Positions 1 to 11,646 of a DNA stretch of 64,000 nt are shown here, in pieces. A model generated the notes under the pieces. It saw only the letters and a list, made by a program, of their open reading frames with translations, was not told the DNA's origin and searched no databases. The stretch covers positions 186,001 through 250,000 of the forward strand of contig NC_087383.1 of the NCBI RefSeq assembly GCF_963675165.1, written 5' to 3'. Source of the stretch: Halichondria panicea. Its lineage: Eukaryota > Porifera > Demospongiae > Suberitida > Halichondriidae. A program made the position numbers and the translations under genes. Position 1 is the stretch's first letter; each line of letters begins with the position of its first letter.

Positions 1-177
1 AGTGCACATGACACTCACATGACACTCACAGTGTGTACAATATTTATGTTAGCTCCTATATGAGGTTGTTAACTGTATGATAGTACAAGCACTAAAAATT
101 CATTAATATTATGCTCAAAATTAAAGCTGCTGGTATTATTATAAATGCATCTACTGAGGCGTACATTTGTACAAGCA

Positions 178-490
178 AGGCGGCATACACACCTATAGCT
201 AGCATGCACACCTAGCTAGCATGCACACCTAGCTAGCATGCACACCCAGCTAGCATGCACACCCAGCTAGCATGCACACCCAGCTAGCATGCACACCCAG
301 CTAGCATGCACACCCAGCTAGCATGCACACCCAGCTAGCATGCACACCCAGCTAGCATGCACACCCAGCTAGCATGCACACCCAGCTAGCATGCACACCC
401 AGCTAGCATGCACACCCAGCTAGCATGCACACCCAGCTAGCATGCACACCCAGCTAGCATGCACACCTAGCTAGCATACACACCTAGCTA
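178..490. repeat. 17-bp minisatellite
   Basis: About 17-18 tandem copies of a 17-bp unit close to agctagcatgcacaccc. The outer copies carry a T in place of one C (cctagc versus ccagc), the usual pattern of homogenised central copies and diverged edges. The flanks 1-177 and 490-1050 show no coding exon that I can support. Confidence 0.95.
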
Positions 491-1050
491 GCATACACTT
501 AGAGGAACAACTGAGTAATTGTCAAACACATAAACAAACCTACTTATTTAGACATGGGATTACCAGATATTTGGGCACCCCCACTGGTAGTTTCTCCCTA
601 CATGTACACTGTTTATACTTGAGCTGACCAACTTTTGGCAGCTAGCACTAGCTAGCACTCAAAAGCAGTGATATTAATTAATAGTGGCATGGGCATGAGA
701 CAGGTCACCTGGCAGTGGGATGCACTGGCTGCTTGGTAACACTTGGATACTACAATGTTCATTTACAGCATTGCAATACTTTTCCAGGGCCTAATTTGGC
801 ATGACATCAACTGATCTAAGCCAGTTGAAAGTACGTTTTGTCTACAGAGCTGGCAAATAGGCAAGCAGCCACATCGATGAAGGAAGGTGCAGAATAGCTT
901 CACTAAAAGCCTCCATGTCCCACAGTTGACACCCACACACTGTACAGCTGTAGTGCTACAATAATTAGCAACCTGAACTTTTGTACTGGACCATTAACTC
1001 AGTGCAGTACAGACTAGAGTAAGAAGGTTATCAATATAATTATCACATAC

Positions 1051-2095
1051 CTAAGGGATAGTATCATGGTTCCTTCAATGATGATGTGACTGTGTGGAGA
1101 CTGGCTGTCCAACCTCTGACAAGCCATACACAGAGAGTGTGCTTCACAGCTCATTGCGTCACGAATCGCTTGAGTGAATCTGTCGCAATCTATAGCTTCA
1201 GGCACTGAATGGAAAAGGAGAATTAATCGTGGGAATTTGGGAAATCAGTGACAAGGAAATTCATATTGCATAAAATTATTTAGTTTCGATTCCACTAGGG
1301 ATCCTCTAAATTAGTCATACATAATTCATTACCATCCCACAGAGGCTGTTTGGGGTCTTCTATTGATTTTGGAACTTTGTCAAATTCCTACAGTGGAAAG
1401 GAAATATCATGTTTCAGTATTGCACACATAGAAATGAAAACACTATACAGTAAGTACATGATTGCACCAACGGGAAATAACCTTAGAAACCCCAGCACTG
1501 TTTATCAATGTATATTAGGGGGGATTCAGAGGTGTTTGTAAGTAATGGTTCAGGAATGTGCTAGCTGGTACCAGTTGAAAACAGTCATCTGTTTGTTATG
1601 AATATACCCTAGCAACTACACATGCATGAATCAGCTCCCAGTTGACCCCATGAGTCAAGATCAAGGGAACACCTCATGAATATACATACATACATTCATG
1701 AAATGTTTATAGCTATACCAAGTAGTAGTCATCTTGGTGTATGACCAGACAGTTCCTCAGCTTCCTGGAGAGCTCCTCAGAGAGGCTACTCTTCCCACTG
1801 CAGCTGGCACTGTGTCAATGAGAATATGCATAATACAAGATCATTAGCTCCTCTAAGCTTTGCCTTATTGAGGAAGGTGTGGGTACATGTGTTTCCTGGG
1901 TTTGAATAAGGTACAGGAAATAGCACAATTAGCTACATAGACCGGCCATACACTAAGGTCACATGTCTAAATAAGGGCATGTCACACCGCACTACTATTA
2001 TATTTTTGTTCCAATTTTACTGACCCAGATATTCCGATCAGGAATCTTCTAGAAGGAACAGTTGATGACTCAGCACTCTCGCCTGCACTGGCCAT
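1051..2095 (-). CDS. Nicotinamide riboside kinase-like P-loop kinase (5' exons only)
   Basis: Four exons on the minus strand: 2095-2025, 1809-1719, 1387-1333 and 1204-1051, joined in frame. The protein begins MASAGESAES, then a strand and Walker A loop (FLIGISGASCSGKSS), then NCLVIHQDDYYL. This matches the NRK/uridine kinase family pattern of P-loop, then VIxQDDFF. The fourth exon ends with SHIIIEGTMILSLR, equivalent to the NRK segment ILIIEGFLLF. The family phosphorylates nicotinamide riboside to NMN in the cytosol. About 124 residues are visible against roughly 200 in the family. The lid and C-terminal part were not found in 1-1050, so the remaining exons probably lie beyond the left edge. 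The gene is divergent from LARP6. The family call is good, the exact substrate is uncertain. Confidence 0.75.
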
Positions 2096-2752
2096 GTCAA
2101 CTGTACAGAAATAATATAAATCAAGCGTTAAAATACATGTAAATGTACATGGTGATAATGCAGTAAAGTCACATGGGAAACCATTGCATCAGTTGACACG
2201 TTACCATAGATGCATTACCTCACCATAAGGCTTTCTGCTGACGAAATACACACGCACACGTACAAGGCCACGTCAATAATGAGATTCATGGGCTGAGGGT
2301 TTAGATCTGATTAATGACGTGTACATTATAGAACATTCCAGTAGCTAGCTGTGGTATAAAATAGACTGCAGATAAAAGCTCATCAGTTTGCAATTATTGC
2401 GTACAGTGGAGACAGCAGCTTGCAAGTGAAGCAATTGTTGATTGCAAGTTTGATGCTCTGCCAGATTGATTGTGATAGTTGAAAATCAGACAACATTTCA
2501 ATCACTTATTCAACCAATTCTCACTGCATCTCAGGAAAATAATTCAGGTAAGGATATTTGCATTACTCCATTGCTAAAACTGCACAGTATAAGTTTAATA
2601 ATAGTATCATGTATGCTGTGTAAGAAATAGAATCAAGTTTCTGCATTATTCAGAAATCAGAGAGCTTGATCATAATAATTATTTCTGTCTGCATCTCTTT
2701 TGCAATGTCTAACTCTGTGGTTTCCTATTTCCCTCTGCAGGAAAATCCCAAG
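2096..2752. promoter_or_regulatory. Divergent promoter and LARP6 5' leader
   Basis: This stretch separates the minus-strand kinase start (2095) from the LARP6 start (2753). A likely non-coding leader exon of LARP6 ends at 2547 (cag|gtaagg). Its intron ends at 2740 in a polypyrimidine tract plus ctgcag. A TATA-like ggtataaaa occurs near 2352-2360, well placed to drive the leader exon. This is inference from sequence only. Confidence 0.55.
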
Positions 2753-4036
2753 ATGTCAAGTGTTCAAATCATCCCAATGCCCTTCACTCAAGAGAGTCCA
2801 CTCACCCACAGCTCAGCTTCTGATAGCGCCTCACTGAGCAGCTGTGACTCCGACCATGGCTACGTAACACCAGTCGATACTTTTGCAGATGACGAACATT
2901 TTGGAGAAAAAGTTGTAAAACAGAGAAACCCTGTAGCAGACAACAGTGGACTTGTGATAATAGAGCCAGAGCTCAAAGATAAGATTATCCAACAAGTCGA
3001 ATGGTATTTTAGCGATGAAAATCTCCTGAAAGATTCGTTTCTGATGAAGCATATCAATAGGAACAAGTTAGGTTATGTTAGCCTCAAGCTAGTCGCATCA
3101 CTTAGGAAGGTGAAAGCACTCAGCAAGGATTGGCAGGTCGTACTGCAAAGTATGAGAGAATCAACTATTCTTGCACTTAACGAAGAAGGCACCAAAGTTC
3201 GCAGGTTGGCAGCAGCACCACAGGTAGACTACACTCACGTCGACAGAACAATCTTAGTGACAAACTATCCTTCAAACGAACCAACTATCCAAGAGATCGA
3301 ACGGCACTTCAGCAAACACGGAGAGGTAGCCCTTGTCCGCATTATTCACCCGGGCCGAGCTATTCCACTAGATGTGAAGCCGTGCCGAGCAAACCATCCT
3401 GAACTGAGCAAGGAAGTGTGCATTCTGGTAGAGTTTGAGAGTCAGGAAGGAGCCAGGAAAGCTTGCAAAAAGTATGTCAGTCAGCAGAGCTGGAGAGACG
3501 AAATCAAGGTCCAATTATTGGGCTCCAAAGTGACCAAGAAGGACAAGCCCTCAGGGGACCAAGAAGTGAAGGAAAGCAAGCGTAAACGAAAGATTGCCAA
3601 CAGTGATTCTCCTAAAACGTGGGTGAGAGATGAGTCAAACAGTACCACTACTGACTCCCCCAGAAACTCCAGAGAAGGGTCCCCCTCCCCCTCAAAGCAA
3701 ATATCTTGGCGCAAGACCTCACCTCTCACTCCCCAGCCAGATAGCCATCGATTGCACCAGTCTAAAGACAAACCAAGAACATACCTCCATCCTGATACAA
3801 CCAACGAGTATGCATCAGACTCTGGCTATTCTAGAGCCTCCAGTGAGAGCCCAAAGAACAGTCCTGAGCCGGTCAAGCGACGATTTTTTTCTAGTGATCC
3901 CACTCCATCGTGGAGAAGAACGGACAAACGTGTCAATCTCAGAGACTCTGTAATTAGAGATCCCATTGGACCAGACGGCAGCAAGGGCTTCAGGGCACGC
4001 ACAGGACTAGTTAACATTTCAATACAGACCTGCTAG
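2753..4036 (+). CDS. LARP6: La-related protein 6
   Basis: One coding exon of 427 codons. I chose the ATG at 2753 because a strong acceptor (ccctctgcag) ends at 2740, so the upstream in-frame ATG at 2666 would be intronic. Order: an acidic, serine-rich N-terminus; a La motif at about residues 70-150 (EWYFSDENLLKDSFLMKHI); a LARP6-type RRM at about 160-250 (TILVTNYP...RIIHPGRAIPLDVK); a low-complexity Ser/Pro region; and a C-terminal SUZ-C motif (RDPIGPDGSKGFRAR). In vertebrates LARP6 binds the 5' stem-loop of collagen mRNAs and other transcripts in the cytoplasm. The La motif-RRM-SUZ-C order is diagnostic. Whether it binds collagen mRNA in this animal is not known. Confidence 0.95.
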   Translation: MSSVQIIPMPFTQESPLTHSSASDSASLSSCDSDHGYVTPVDTFADDEHFGEKVVKQRNPVADNSGLVIIEPELKDKIIQQVEWYFSDENLLKDSFLMKHINRNKLGYVSLKLVASLRKVKALSKDWQVVLQSMRESTILALNEEGTKVRRLAAAPQVDYTHVDRTILVTNYPSNEPTIQEIERHFSKHGEVALVRIIHPGRAIPLDVKPCRANHPELSKEVCILVEFESQEGARKACKKYVSQQSWRDEIKVQLLGSKVTKKDKPSGDQEVKESKRKRKIANSDSPKTWVRDESNSTTTDSPRNSREGSPSPSKQISWRKTSPLTPQPDSHRLHQSKDKPRTYLHPDTTNEYASDSGYSRASSESPKNSPEPVKRRFFSSDPTPSWRRTDKRVNLRDSVIRDPIGPDGSKGFRARTGLVNISIQTC

Positions 4037-4447
4037 TTTGCATTGATGTATTTATGTGTGCATTCAGTTATGTTATGTTATTAGCCAATCTTTCATATTG
4101 ATTTGATCACCACTTGATTTTGTTGATATTTATAATAACGAATGAACAATCATCACATTGCACGGAGAGTGATTCTGAAATGATAATTTAAAATAAATAA
4201 TGTGTGTACATATATGCCTGGCTAAAGGCAATCTATGCATAGATACTGTACATTGTAACATCGATACTATAATTATACATTTATTAGTACCTCTATGATT
4301 GCAAGAGTGCTGCATGAATATTCATGCACTCTTGATTGTACATTACTAATTAGCCTCGAATAAAGCCGCTTGCCCTGGAATCGAGGCTGACTGCAAGTGC
4401 TAGATGGGCGTGGCTGTCATCTATGAATGAAGAACTAGATAAAAATA
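4037..4447. other. Intergenic, LARP6 to Rab11-FIP-like
   Basis: Spacer holding the LARP6 3' end (aataaa near 4190). At 4352-4390 there is a degenerate copy of the CCTCGATTCC/GGAATCGAGG inverted word also seen at 23688-23746. No coding signal was seen. Confidence 0.6.
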
Positions 4448-4639
4448 ATGGACACTCAAGAGGCTGCTCAGATCACTGTCACAGGTAATGGCAACTGTTT
4501 AATGGTACATCTAACTACACACGTTGTTCCTCCATGCAGTCTTATCAGCTAGGAATCTACAGAGTAAAAGAAAAGGAGGTTTGTCAGTGATGGTAGCTAT
4601 GGCTATACTGTTGCTAGCTAGCTGTATATAAAAGCTAGA

Positions 4640-4737
<98 letters not shown>

Positions 4738-6806
4738 ACACACACACACACACACACCACACATACCACAGAGATATGTGTGGCCTCTGCTGTGTTTGGT
4801 GTCGGGAAGGATTGCTACACAACGGAGAAAGTCACTAGCAACAATCCGGAGTGGAATCAAGAGGCCAGAATGTACGCAGTTGTAACGCTATTTTAACTGT
4901 GTAATCATAAACTCTCTCTTCCCTCGTAGCAACCTACCTCAACGGAATCATTCCTCGGAGATAAAGTTCAAAGTTCGAGACAAAGATCACACTCTGGGCA
5001 TAACCACGATCCCCATACACAATATGGTTCATTCAAAAGAGGTCAGCAAGCGATGGCTACCCCTCACCCCGCACAAGAAATCGTCTGAATCCCACGGTGA
5101 CATTCTAGTCACCTGTTTTGTCTCTGAGACCCGCCCGGCCATGACTCGATCTGAAAATCCATCTTTGTCGAATTCGCAGGAAGACCTTCACACGGGACTC
5201 AAGGGAGGGGGTATTGTGAGGGGGGTTAAGGACCGATTCAGCCTGCATCGAAGAAACCCCTCCTGGACTAAACCGATGACATCATCCAGCCCCTCGCCTA
5301 ATAGACTCTCTGGCTCTGATATAGAGCTGAGTTCCAGAACAATGCGTGGGCTTGTGTCGGAGGGCAATATTCGCGTGGCCAGCTCTCCCAGTGAGGTTAG
5401 TGGAAACTCATCAGTGAGAAGCAGTGAGATTGAGAGCCCGTTAGTTCCGGAGGTGTCAGGGATTTCCCCTAAAGAGGGGCCAGTGGAGGGTGGTCAACGT
5501 GTTGTCCTGCGTGGTAGTTGTCTAGGAGAGTGTAAGAGTGATGTACTGCGTGTGGTGATAGCAGACGTGGACTGTACTGACACTCTGGAGTATCATTCTC
5601 AGTGTAAGCACGCACATCATAGGTATACATCTGTGTACAATCATGTGATGTGTACAATCATGTGACTGTTTACCTAGGCAAGTATATACAGTAGTTATAT
5701 TAACTGTTGCGCAATCTTCCTGACCTTTTCTTTGCCAATTGTTACATAGTGCCGATGGTTCTAACACAAGTAGCTGTGCAGTTAATATTGTCATTGTTAC
5801 CTTCAATTCTTGCAGCTAAGCTAATAGTGACGTCAGGCCCTCGCCATGCCCCTGGAGTGGGTCCAGTGCTAGTGGAGACACGGACGGGGGGAGTCGGTAT
5901 ATCAAGTCTACATTTCAGTTTCAGCTCCGGCGAAGTCTCGTATCCTCCGGAGGTGTCGGGGATTTCCCCTCGGGAGGGGGTCATCGAGGGGGGTCAACGT
6001 GTGGTTCTCAGGGGTAGCAATCTCGGAGAGAGCAAGAGTGACGTTGTGAGAGTAGTGATAGCTGGGGTGGACTGCACAGAGTCTGTGGAGTACCTGTCTC
6101 AGTGTAAGTGGGGCAGAGATGTGCCCACACTGGCCAGTGGTGGTTGGTGCTAGTCTGCATGCCAGGGATGTTTGGTTAGTCTGCATGGCATTGGGCAGGG
6201 ATGTGCCCACACTGGTCAGTGGTGGTTGGTGCTAGTCTGCATGGCATTGGGCAGGGATGTGCCCACACTGGCCAGTGGTGGTTGGTGCTAGTCTGCATGG
6301 CATTGGGCAGGGATGTTTGGTTAGTCTGCATGGCATTAGGTAGGGATGTGCCCACACTGGCCAGTGGTGGTTGGTGCTAGTCTGCATGGCATTGGGCAGG
6401 GATGTTTGGTTAGTCTGCATGGCATTGGGCAGGGATGTGCCCACACTGGTCAGTGGTGGTTGGTGCTAGTCTGCATGGCATTGGGCAGGGATGTGCCCAC
6501 ACTGGCCAGTGGTGGTTGGTGCTAGTCTGCATGGCATTGGGCAGGGATGTTTGGTTAGTCTGCATGGCATTGGGCAGGGATGTGCCCACACTGGTCAGTG
6601 GTGGTTGGTGCTAGTCTGCATGGCATTGGGCAGGGATGTGCCCACACTGGTCAGTGGTGGTTGGTACTAACCACCTCTTAAGGCCTAGTTCACCACATTA
6701 AAGAGGCAACTGTGTGTTTGTGTTGATTTGAGATTGAATATTGAAACTAACTCCCACTTGGACACACACACACACACACACCCACACACACCCCACACCC
6801 CCCCCC

Positions 6807-6837
<31 letters not shown>

Positions 6838-8546
6838 ACTCCCACTTGGACTATTCACTGTTTAGGATATTAAAGTTGATAGCTAGAATTGTTACACTAT
6901 AATAAAATAGTCATTATTGTCACCCCCCACCCACTCACCCCACACACACACACTCACACACACACACCCACACAGCTAAACTTGTAGTGACTACAGCGTG
7001 CACTCCCTCTCCAACTGTTGGTCCAGTTGTTGTGGAAACAGTTCTAGGTGGCATTGGAACATCTAGTTTGACATTCTCCTACATAACAGAAAGTGGCTCT
7101 CAAGTGGGCGGAGCTCTCGTCAGGAAGGAGAGTGGGTCAACTAAAGTGAAAAAACCTGGTAATTGAAGCTGTATAATTGCTAGCTAGTTTGTTCTGGTAA
7201 TGCTTCCTAGCTCTGTACACCTATGAATGTGATCAAGTGTGTACAGTGGTGTATGTGTGCATCCTGGTGTATACCCTGTACTGTGTGCTACTATGTTGCT
7301 GTGTGCGTCCTGGTGTATGCCCTGTACTGTGTGCTACTATGTTGCTGTGTGCATCCTGGTGTATGCCCTGTACTGTGTGCTACTATGTTGCTGTGTGCAT
7401 CCTGGTGTATGTCAGTGCTGCCAAGGATATCCTTTCAGAGGAAACTCCTTTCAATTATGAGATGGTCATGTGGTGGCGTTTGATGTGTGCTCTAGTTTCC
7501 TGTGTAGTTGGTTAATCAGTAACCCTGTGTACCAGTATGTTCTGTACTGTATGTGCAATGTACTGTGTTAAAAACCCCATTACTGAATCTACATTATCAT
7601 TATGTATGTGGTACTTGTGGCTTGTCTGATAAGAACTCTCTCAAAGCAGTGTGCCCATAAAACAAGAGCTCTACAGCCAACATGTCTCTACCACAAACCT
7701 TTGTACTACCCTTTATACTTCATTCCCACAACCTTATACACTGTACTCTCTTTGTAGGTCCTCCATTATACTGTGTACTGTGTACTGTGTTTTGGGTTTA
7801 GTGGGTTTGGAGGTCTTACTTAATTGGGGCCAATGTTTTGTCTATAGTGTTCCCTCTCCCTCAAAGTACCTACACAGCATCTGTATGTATGCAACTAAGC
7901 AACAGATGTCCCATGTTTGCGCTATTTTAAGTACATGTAGAGCCCATTTTTAAGGCAATAATGTAATTGTAATATATAGGGTGAAATGAAACTTCCTGTA
8001 CTGTGACCTCTCCCACCCTCCACAGACATTGACCCAGTGGAGTTCAAGGCTCTCAAGCAACAGCTAAGAGGTAACATCATATAAGATCACTGTTACTACC
8101 AAATCCAGGCAATTTCTATCATGGTTACACTAGGAAGCTGCTTAGCTGTTCCTGTACTGCTATGTCCTCTGTTGACTACCAGTCATGCAGCAGACAATGT
8201 ATCTGGGGCTCTTATTTGGCCTCTGAGCTTTTATTACTCCACTTTGTGTGTATGACTTGCAGCAGCAACAGTTGTGTAGTATCATGGACTATCAAAGCTC
8301 AAGTGTGTATACTCACACCCCCTCACACCCCCACTCACACACCCACTCACTAACCACCCACCACATACACCACACACAGACTTTAAGCAGGACAACGTGA
8401 AGCTCAAAGATGAGAACCTGTCTCTGAGGGAGTACATAGACCAACTTGTTCTCAGTGTAATGGAGGTCAAACCAGACCTACTAGAGATACGGCCGACACC
8501 AGCAGCTCCTCTCACTGTCTCTAACACAAGTCTCGTCTCTACCTAG
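4448..8546 (+). CDS. Rab11-FIP-like protein: C2, two Sec5-type TIG domains, FIP-RBD
   Basis: Eight exons: 4448-4484, 4540-4578, 4772-4871, 4930-5603, 5816-6103, 6976-7158, 8026-8070, 8380-8546. They total 1533 nt, 510 residues, all in frame. Residues about 8-130 form a C2 domain (ITVTVLSARNLQSK; VFGVGKDCYTTEKV; NNPEWNQEA), of the type in class I Rab11-FIPs. A Ser-rich linker follows. Residues about 230-320 and 327-412 are two tandem copies of a TIG/IPT fold (PEVSGISPKEG...GGQRVVLRGS...SKLIVTSG...GGVGISSLHFSF). These resemble the Ral-binding TIG of exocyst Sec5 more than transcription factor TIGs. The C-terminal helix 457-492 (ENLSLREYIDQLVLSVMEV) matches the Rab11-binding FIP-RBD. Likely role: a recycling endosome adaptor for Rab11, perhaps also contacting Ral or exocyst. 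The two TIG copies share exon phase, so they arose by exon duplication. Confidence 0.85.
4641..4763. repeat. (CA)n microsatellite in intron 2
   Basis: Nearly pure CA dinucleotide run with a few CC interruptions, lying in the Rab11-FIP-like intron just before the acceptor at 4771. Translations of this run are artefacts. Confidence 0.97.
6104..6975. repeat. Intron minisatellite (ca. 56-bp and shorter units) plus CA tracts
   Basis: From about 6116 to 6665 there are tandem units built from two blocks: gggcagggatgtgcccacactgg(c/t)cagtggtggttggtgctagtctgcatggcatt, and a short version with gggatgtttggttagtctgcatgg. The short and long blocks alternate irregularly. The rest of the intron (6760-6830 and 6925-6974) is CA/C-rich. 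All of it is intron 5 of the Rab11-FIP-like gene. Confidence 0.93.
7236..7412. repeat. 46-bp tandem repeat in intron 6
   Basis: Three to four copies of a unit reading gtgtgcatcctggtgtatgccctgtactgtgtgctactatgttgct. It is open in all three plus frames, but it lies between a clear donor (7159) and acceptor (8025), so it is intronic. The rest of this 867-bp intron shows no coding signal. Confidence 0.9.
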
Positions 8547-8856
8547 CAACTCTATATGTAACTGTTTGACAATTATTGCCACGGCTCAGTGAATGTGTGT
8601 GTCCAAATATTCTTTCATGTGTTTCTTGTTTGCATTCACTTGTTCATAAACTAATTAAATTTTAGCCAATAACATAATTATACACAGGTCAATAACAACC
8701 TGAAAATTGTCAAAGAGCTATAATAGCCCAGTCTTGACTCATGCAAGTTATAAAGTCAATAGTATATAGCTAAAAATTGTATATTGAAATCGAAGGGGAG
8801 TACAAAACTATCAAAAGTAGCTACAACAGTAACGAGAGGGGTAAACGTTGCTCATG
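8547..8856. other. Tail-to-tail spacer
   Basis: 310 bp between two converging genes. It should contain both 3' UTRs. A possible poly(A) signal for the minus gene cannot be fixed. Nothing else was seen. Confidence 0.6.
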
Positions 8857-11646
8857 TTACTTTGCTGGAGTTAGCCTGACTAGTCTGACTCCAGTTGGGT
8901 TGACAGGAGCAGAGAAGCTGTCAGTAAACATCCCTAGATCCATGCCATTCATGACATCTCGCACGCTAGCCTTGGACCAACTCACACCAGCCTGAGGATG
9001 CAGGTATCAGAATGTGTGGCATACAGGGAATATACCAATAATAATAACATCTTAGCTGATACTAACTTTGATTATGCTTTCAATTTCATCAACTACAGGT
9101 TAAATAATCATTACTTGGTCTAAACATACTAATAGTAGTGTCTGCGGGAGAGATGTTCATTGAAGGGGAACGAAGGGACTACTGGCTAGTACCTATGTAG
9201 CAAAAATAAGACACTCACGTCTTTAAAAGAGACAGTGATGTTATGAGGCCCAGAGAAGTGGCCGGTGTTGAGCATGGCTACTGCCAGGTCCCCACCATCT
9301 AGGGGACGGGCAAACACCATGTTAGTGACCTCTGGACTCTTGCGTTGACCCGAGTGTTTGGTGATGGAGGAGGCAATCAGTCGACCTTGCTTACCCATCT
9401 TGTCCTGGTTAATGGCAATCACCTCTCTATACGTGTGGGAGGGGGAATGGATTAAAATAAACATCCCCACACAATTTTGGAACACTTAAATTAAACATAG
9501 CTTAGGTTATGTTATTGTGGAAGGAAGTACTGTCTAAGATTGCCTACTTGTTTTGGAGGATGTCTTTAGATTCCTTTGGCAGTTTTCTGAGATCGTTTGA
9601 CATGAACAGAGGCTATCGAGCGTGGGGAGGGTTATACAGACTATACTAGAGAGAGAGTGTGTCTACTTACTGCTGCAAATATTGCCCACATGGCCATTTG
9701 AGCCTTTTGTTGCTCCAAACTGAGTCCAAAGTCACCAATGATAAGCTGTGTGTGTGTGTGTGTGCGTGTGTGTTGTGTTGTGTGAGGGGGCAGTGGGGAT
9801 AAGAACTACAAGTAGTCATGCATGATGCTACCTACGACTGGTCAACACCTGCCCCAGCAATCACCACATTAGCAAGCCATTAGTACACAATGTGTTTAGA
9901 CTATCTATTCAGAGCATGATCAACACTCCCTTAAATCCCCCTACACTCCCTTCCCCCCACCTACACTCCCTTCCCCCACCTACACCCTGACTACCAGGAG
10001 TGTGGCAGCTAGCAGATGTTCCATAATAGTTCAACACTCTAAACTATACCATAAACACAGCTGCAGAATATTGATTACAGCTGCTTCAAAATTTGAATTT
10101 GAAATTACAGGTCCAAAGGCCCTCACCATATCAGGATCGTTCCACTGTCCTGGGGCAGCAAAGGGTTGAAACTGGTCTTGGTTCTGAGCATAGTGAGTGA
10201 TGATCCCCAACACACTATCCCAGCTGTCGTTGATGTCGTCATAGTTACGCCACAAGTTGCACACCTCAGCAATTCTTGTGTAATTAGGCTGAATTCAACG
10301 AAAGTAAACAAACTTGTTAGGTAAACTGAGTGTACAATAATAATAATATTGATGTGATTATATATTAAGTTTCAAGGCCAGTACCTTTTTAGCCTTGTTT
10401 GGGCTAAAGCAGCATCAAAGAAATTTGAGCTCAAAATGTGTTTGCAAACATCCCCAAACCAGCTCTGTCAATGTGATTAGTGTATAACCCCAAGTTCCCT
10501 AGGGCATACTACAGCATGAGCATAGCAACCCAGTACACAGCATCTCATGATCTATAATTATATCCTAATCTCATTACCACTAGCTATAGCTGGCTGCATG
10601 CTCACAGTTTTGATGTAAGCAGGCCAGCTGCATGAGAACACGATGGGCCTCCCTGTAGCATTCAGTGCCTTGGACATTTCAGGGTAACCCGTCTCATAGT
10701 CTGCCTCTGATGCATAGCAACCGTCCAGCTTGAGCATGTCAACACCCCAGTCCGCAAACGTTTTGGCATCTTTTTCAACGTAACCCAGCGAGCCAGGATA
10801 CCCCCCACAAGTGTGGGAACCAAGATCTAGGGGGGGAGGGGGGATGTATTATAAGTATTATAGTTCACACTGCAGTTGAGTTTGGTCAAATTTTCAACTA
10901 GATCACAGCCTACCTCCGTATATTCCCAGCTTAAGCCCCTTTGAATGTACCTGTGTGTATACACGGGGGGGGGGGGGGGGGGGAGTGAACATTGCATCAG
11001 AGCACACATTTCACAGAGTATTAGCACTATAATGGTGATGATCAGGTGCCTAGCATGCAAGAATACTGCACATTGCATCATAGCATGAAGTTATGAATAA
11101 TTATCAGGATATACATGTGGGGGATACATGTGGGGTGGGTGAATACTTAACACCTGGAGATAAGGTAACCTTACATAGTCTGCTAATGCCTTGATCCCGT
11201 TGGGGAACCTGACGGGGTCAGCCTGGAGCATCCCTTTATCATCTCTCATCTTGGTGGCCCAGCAGTCCTGCACGAAAGAAAAGGGGCGGGGTTATAGGGG
11301 GTGGGGGGAGATGACACTCTTGGTAGAGTGATGGTCTATTTACGTCAATATTGATGAACTCGTATCCGAGATTCCTGAAGCCGTGAGAGGCCATGTGGTC
11401 AGCCATGTCCATAAACAACTTCTCATTGATGCAGCTGTCCGGGTCATTAGTGCAGTCAATATCGCATGCGTATCGCTCCCACGCAAGCCAGCCCACTGAA
11501 GAGGAGGAAATAATCCAATAATTCATTTTTAGTTGTTAATTATCAGAATTACTTGGAGGAGTGAGGGCAAGGCCATTGTCCAAAGCAAGGAGGTTGCTAG
11601 GCTGCAACAGCAGCAGCAGAGCAACAGAGATGAACTGGAACTCCAT
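8857..11646 (-). CDS. Lysosomal alpha-N-acetylgalactosaminidase/alpha-galactosidase (GH27)
   Basis: Ten exons on the minus strand: 11646-11553, 11495-11344, 11267-11175, 10950-10914, 10826-10606, 10288-10127, 9745-9671, 9612-9548, 9426-9219, 8991-8857 (1242 nt, 413 residues). A signal peptide ([14 protein letters not shown]) precedes the mature start [19 protein letters not shown], the GH27 hallmark. Catalytic nucleophile: Asp160 in MLKLDGCY. Acid/base: Asp217 in NLWRNYDD. The substrate loop reads SCSWPAY (Ser192, Ala195). This is the small-residue pair of human NAGA, not the Glu/Leu pair of GLA, so GalNAc-terminated glycans should fit. Length equals the family (about 410). It acts in lysosomes on terminal alpha-linked GalNAc/Gal. 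Specificity is inferred from the two loop residues. Confidence 0.95.

Noticed and set aside
178-490. CRISPR-like regular repeat
   Set aside because: The 17-bp units are contiguous with no spacers, so this is a minisatellite, and the genome is eukaryotic.
2666-2752. Upstream start for LARP6 adding a hydrophobic N-terminus
   Set aside because: The extra residues come from the pyrimidine-rich end of an intron with a consensus acceptor at 2740.
4618-4860. CA-repeat open frames (CVCVC proteins), also at 16077-16416 and 36701-36925
   Set aside because: Dinucleotide repeats without stops, all inside introns of well-supported genes.
5449-7158. Exocyst subunit Sec5 gene
   Set aside because: Only the TIG domain is similar. 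The long Sec5 helical rod is absent and the flanks are a FIP-type C2 and FIP-RBD.
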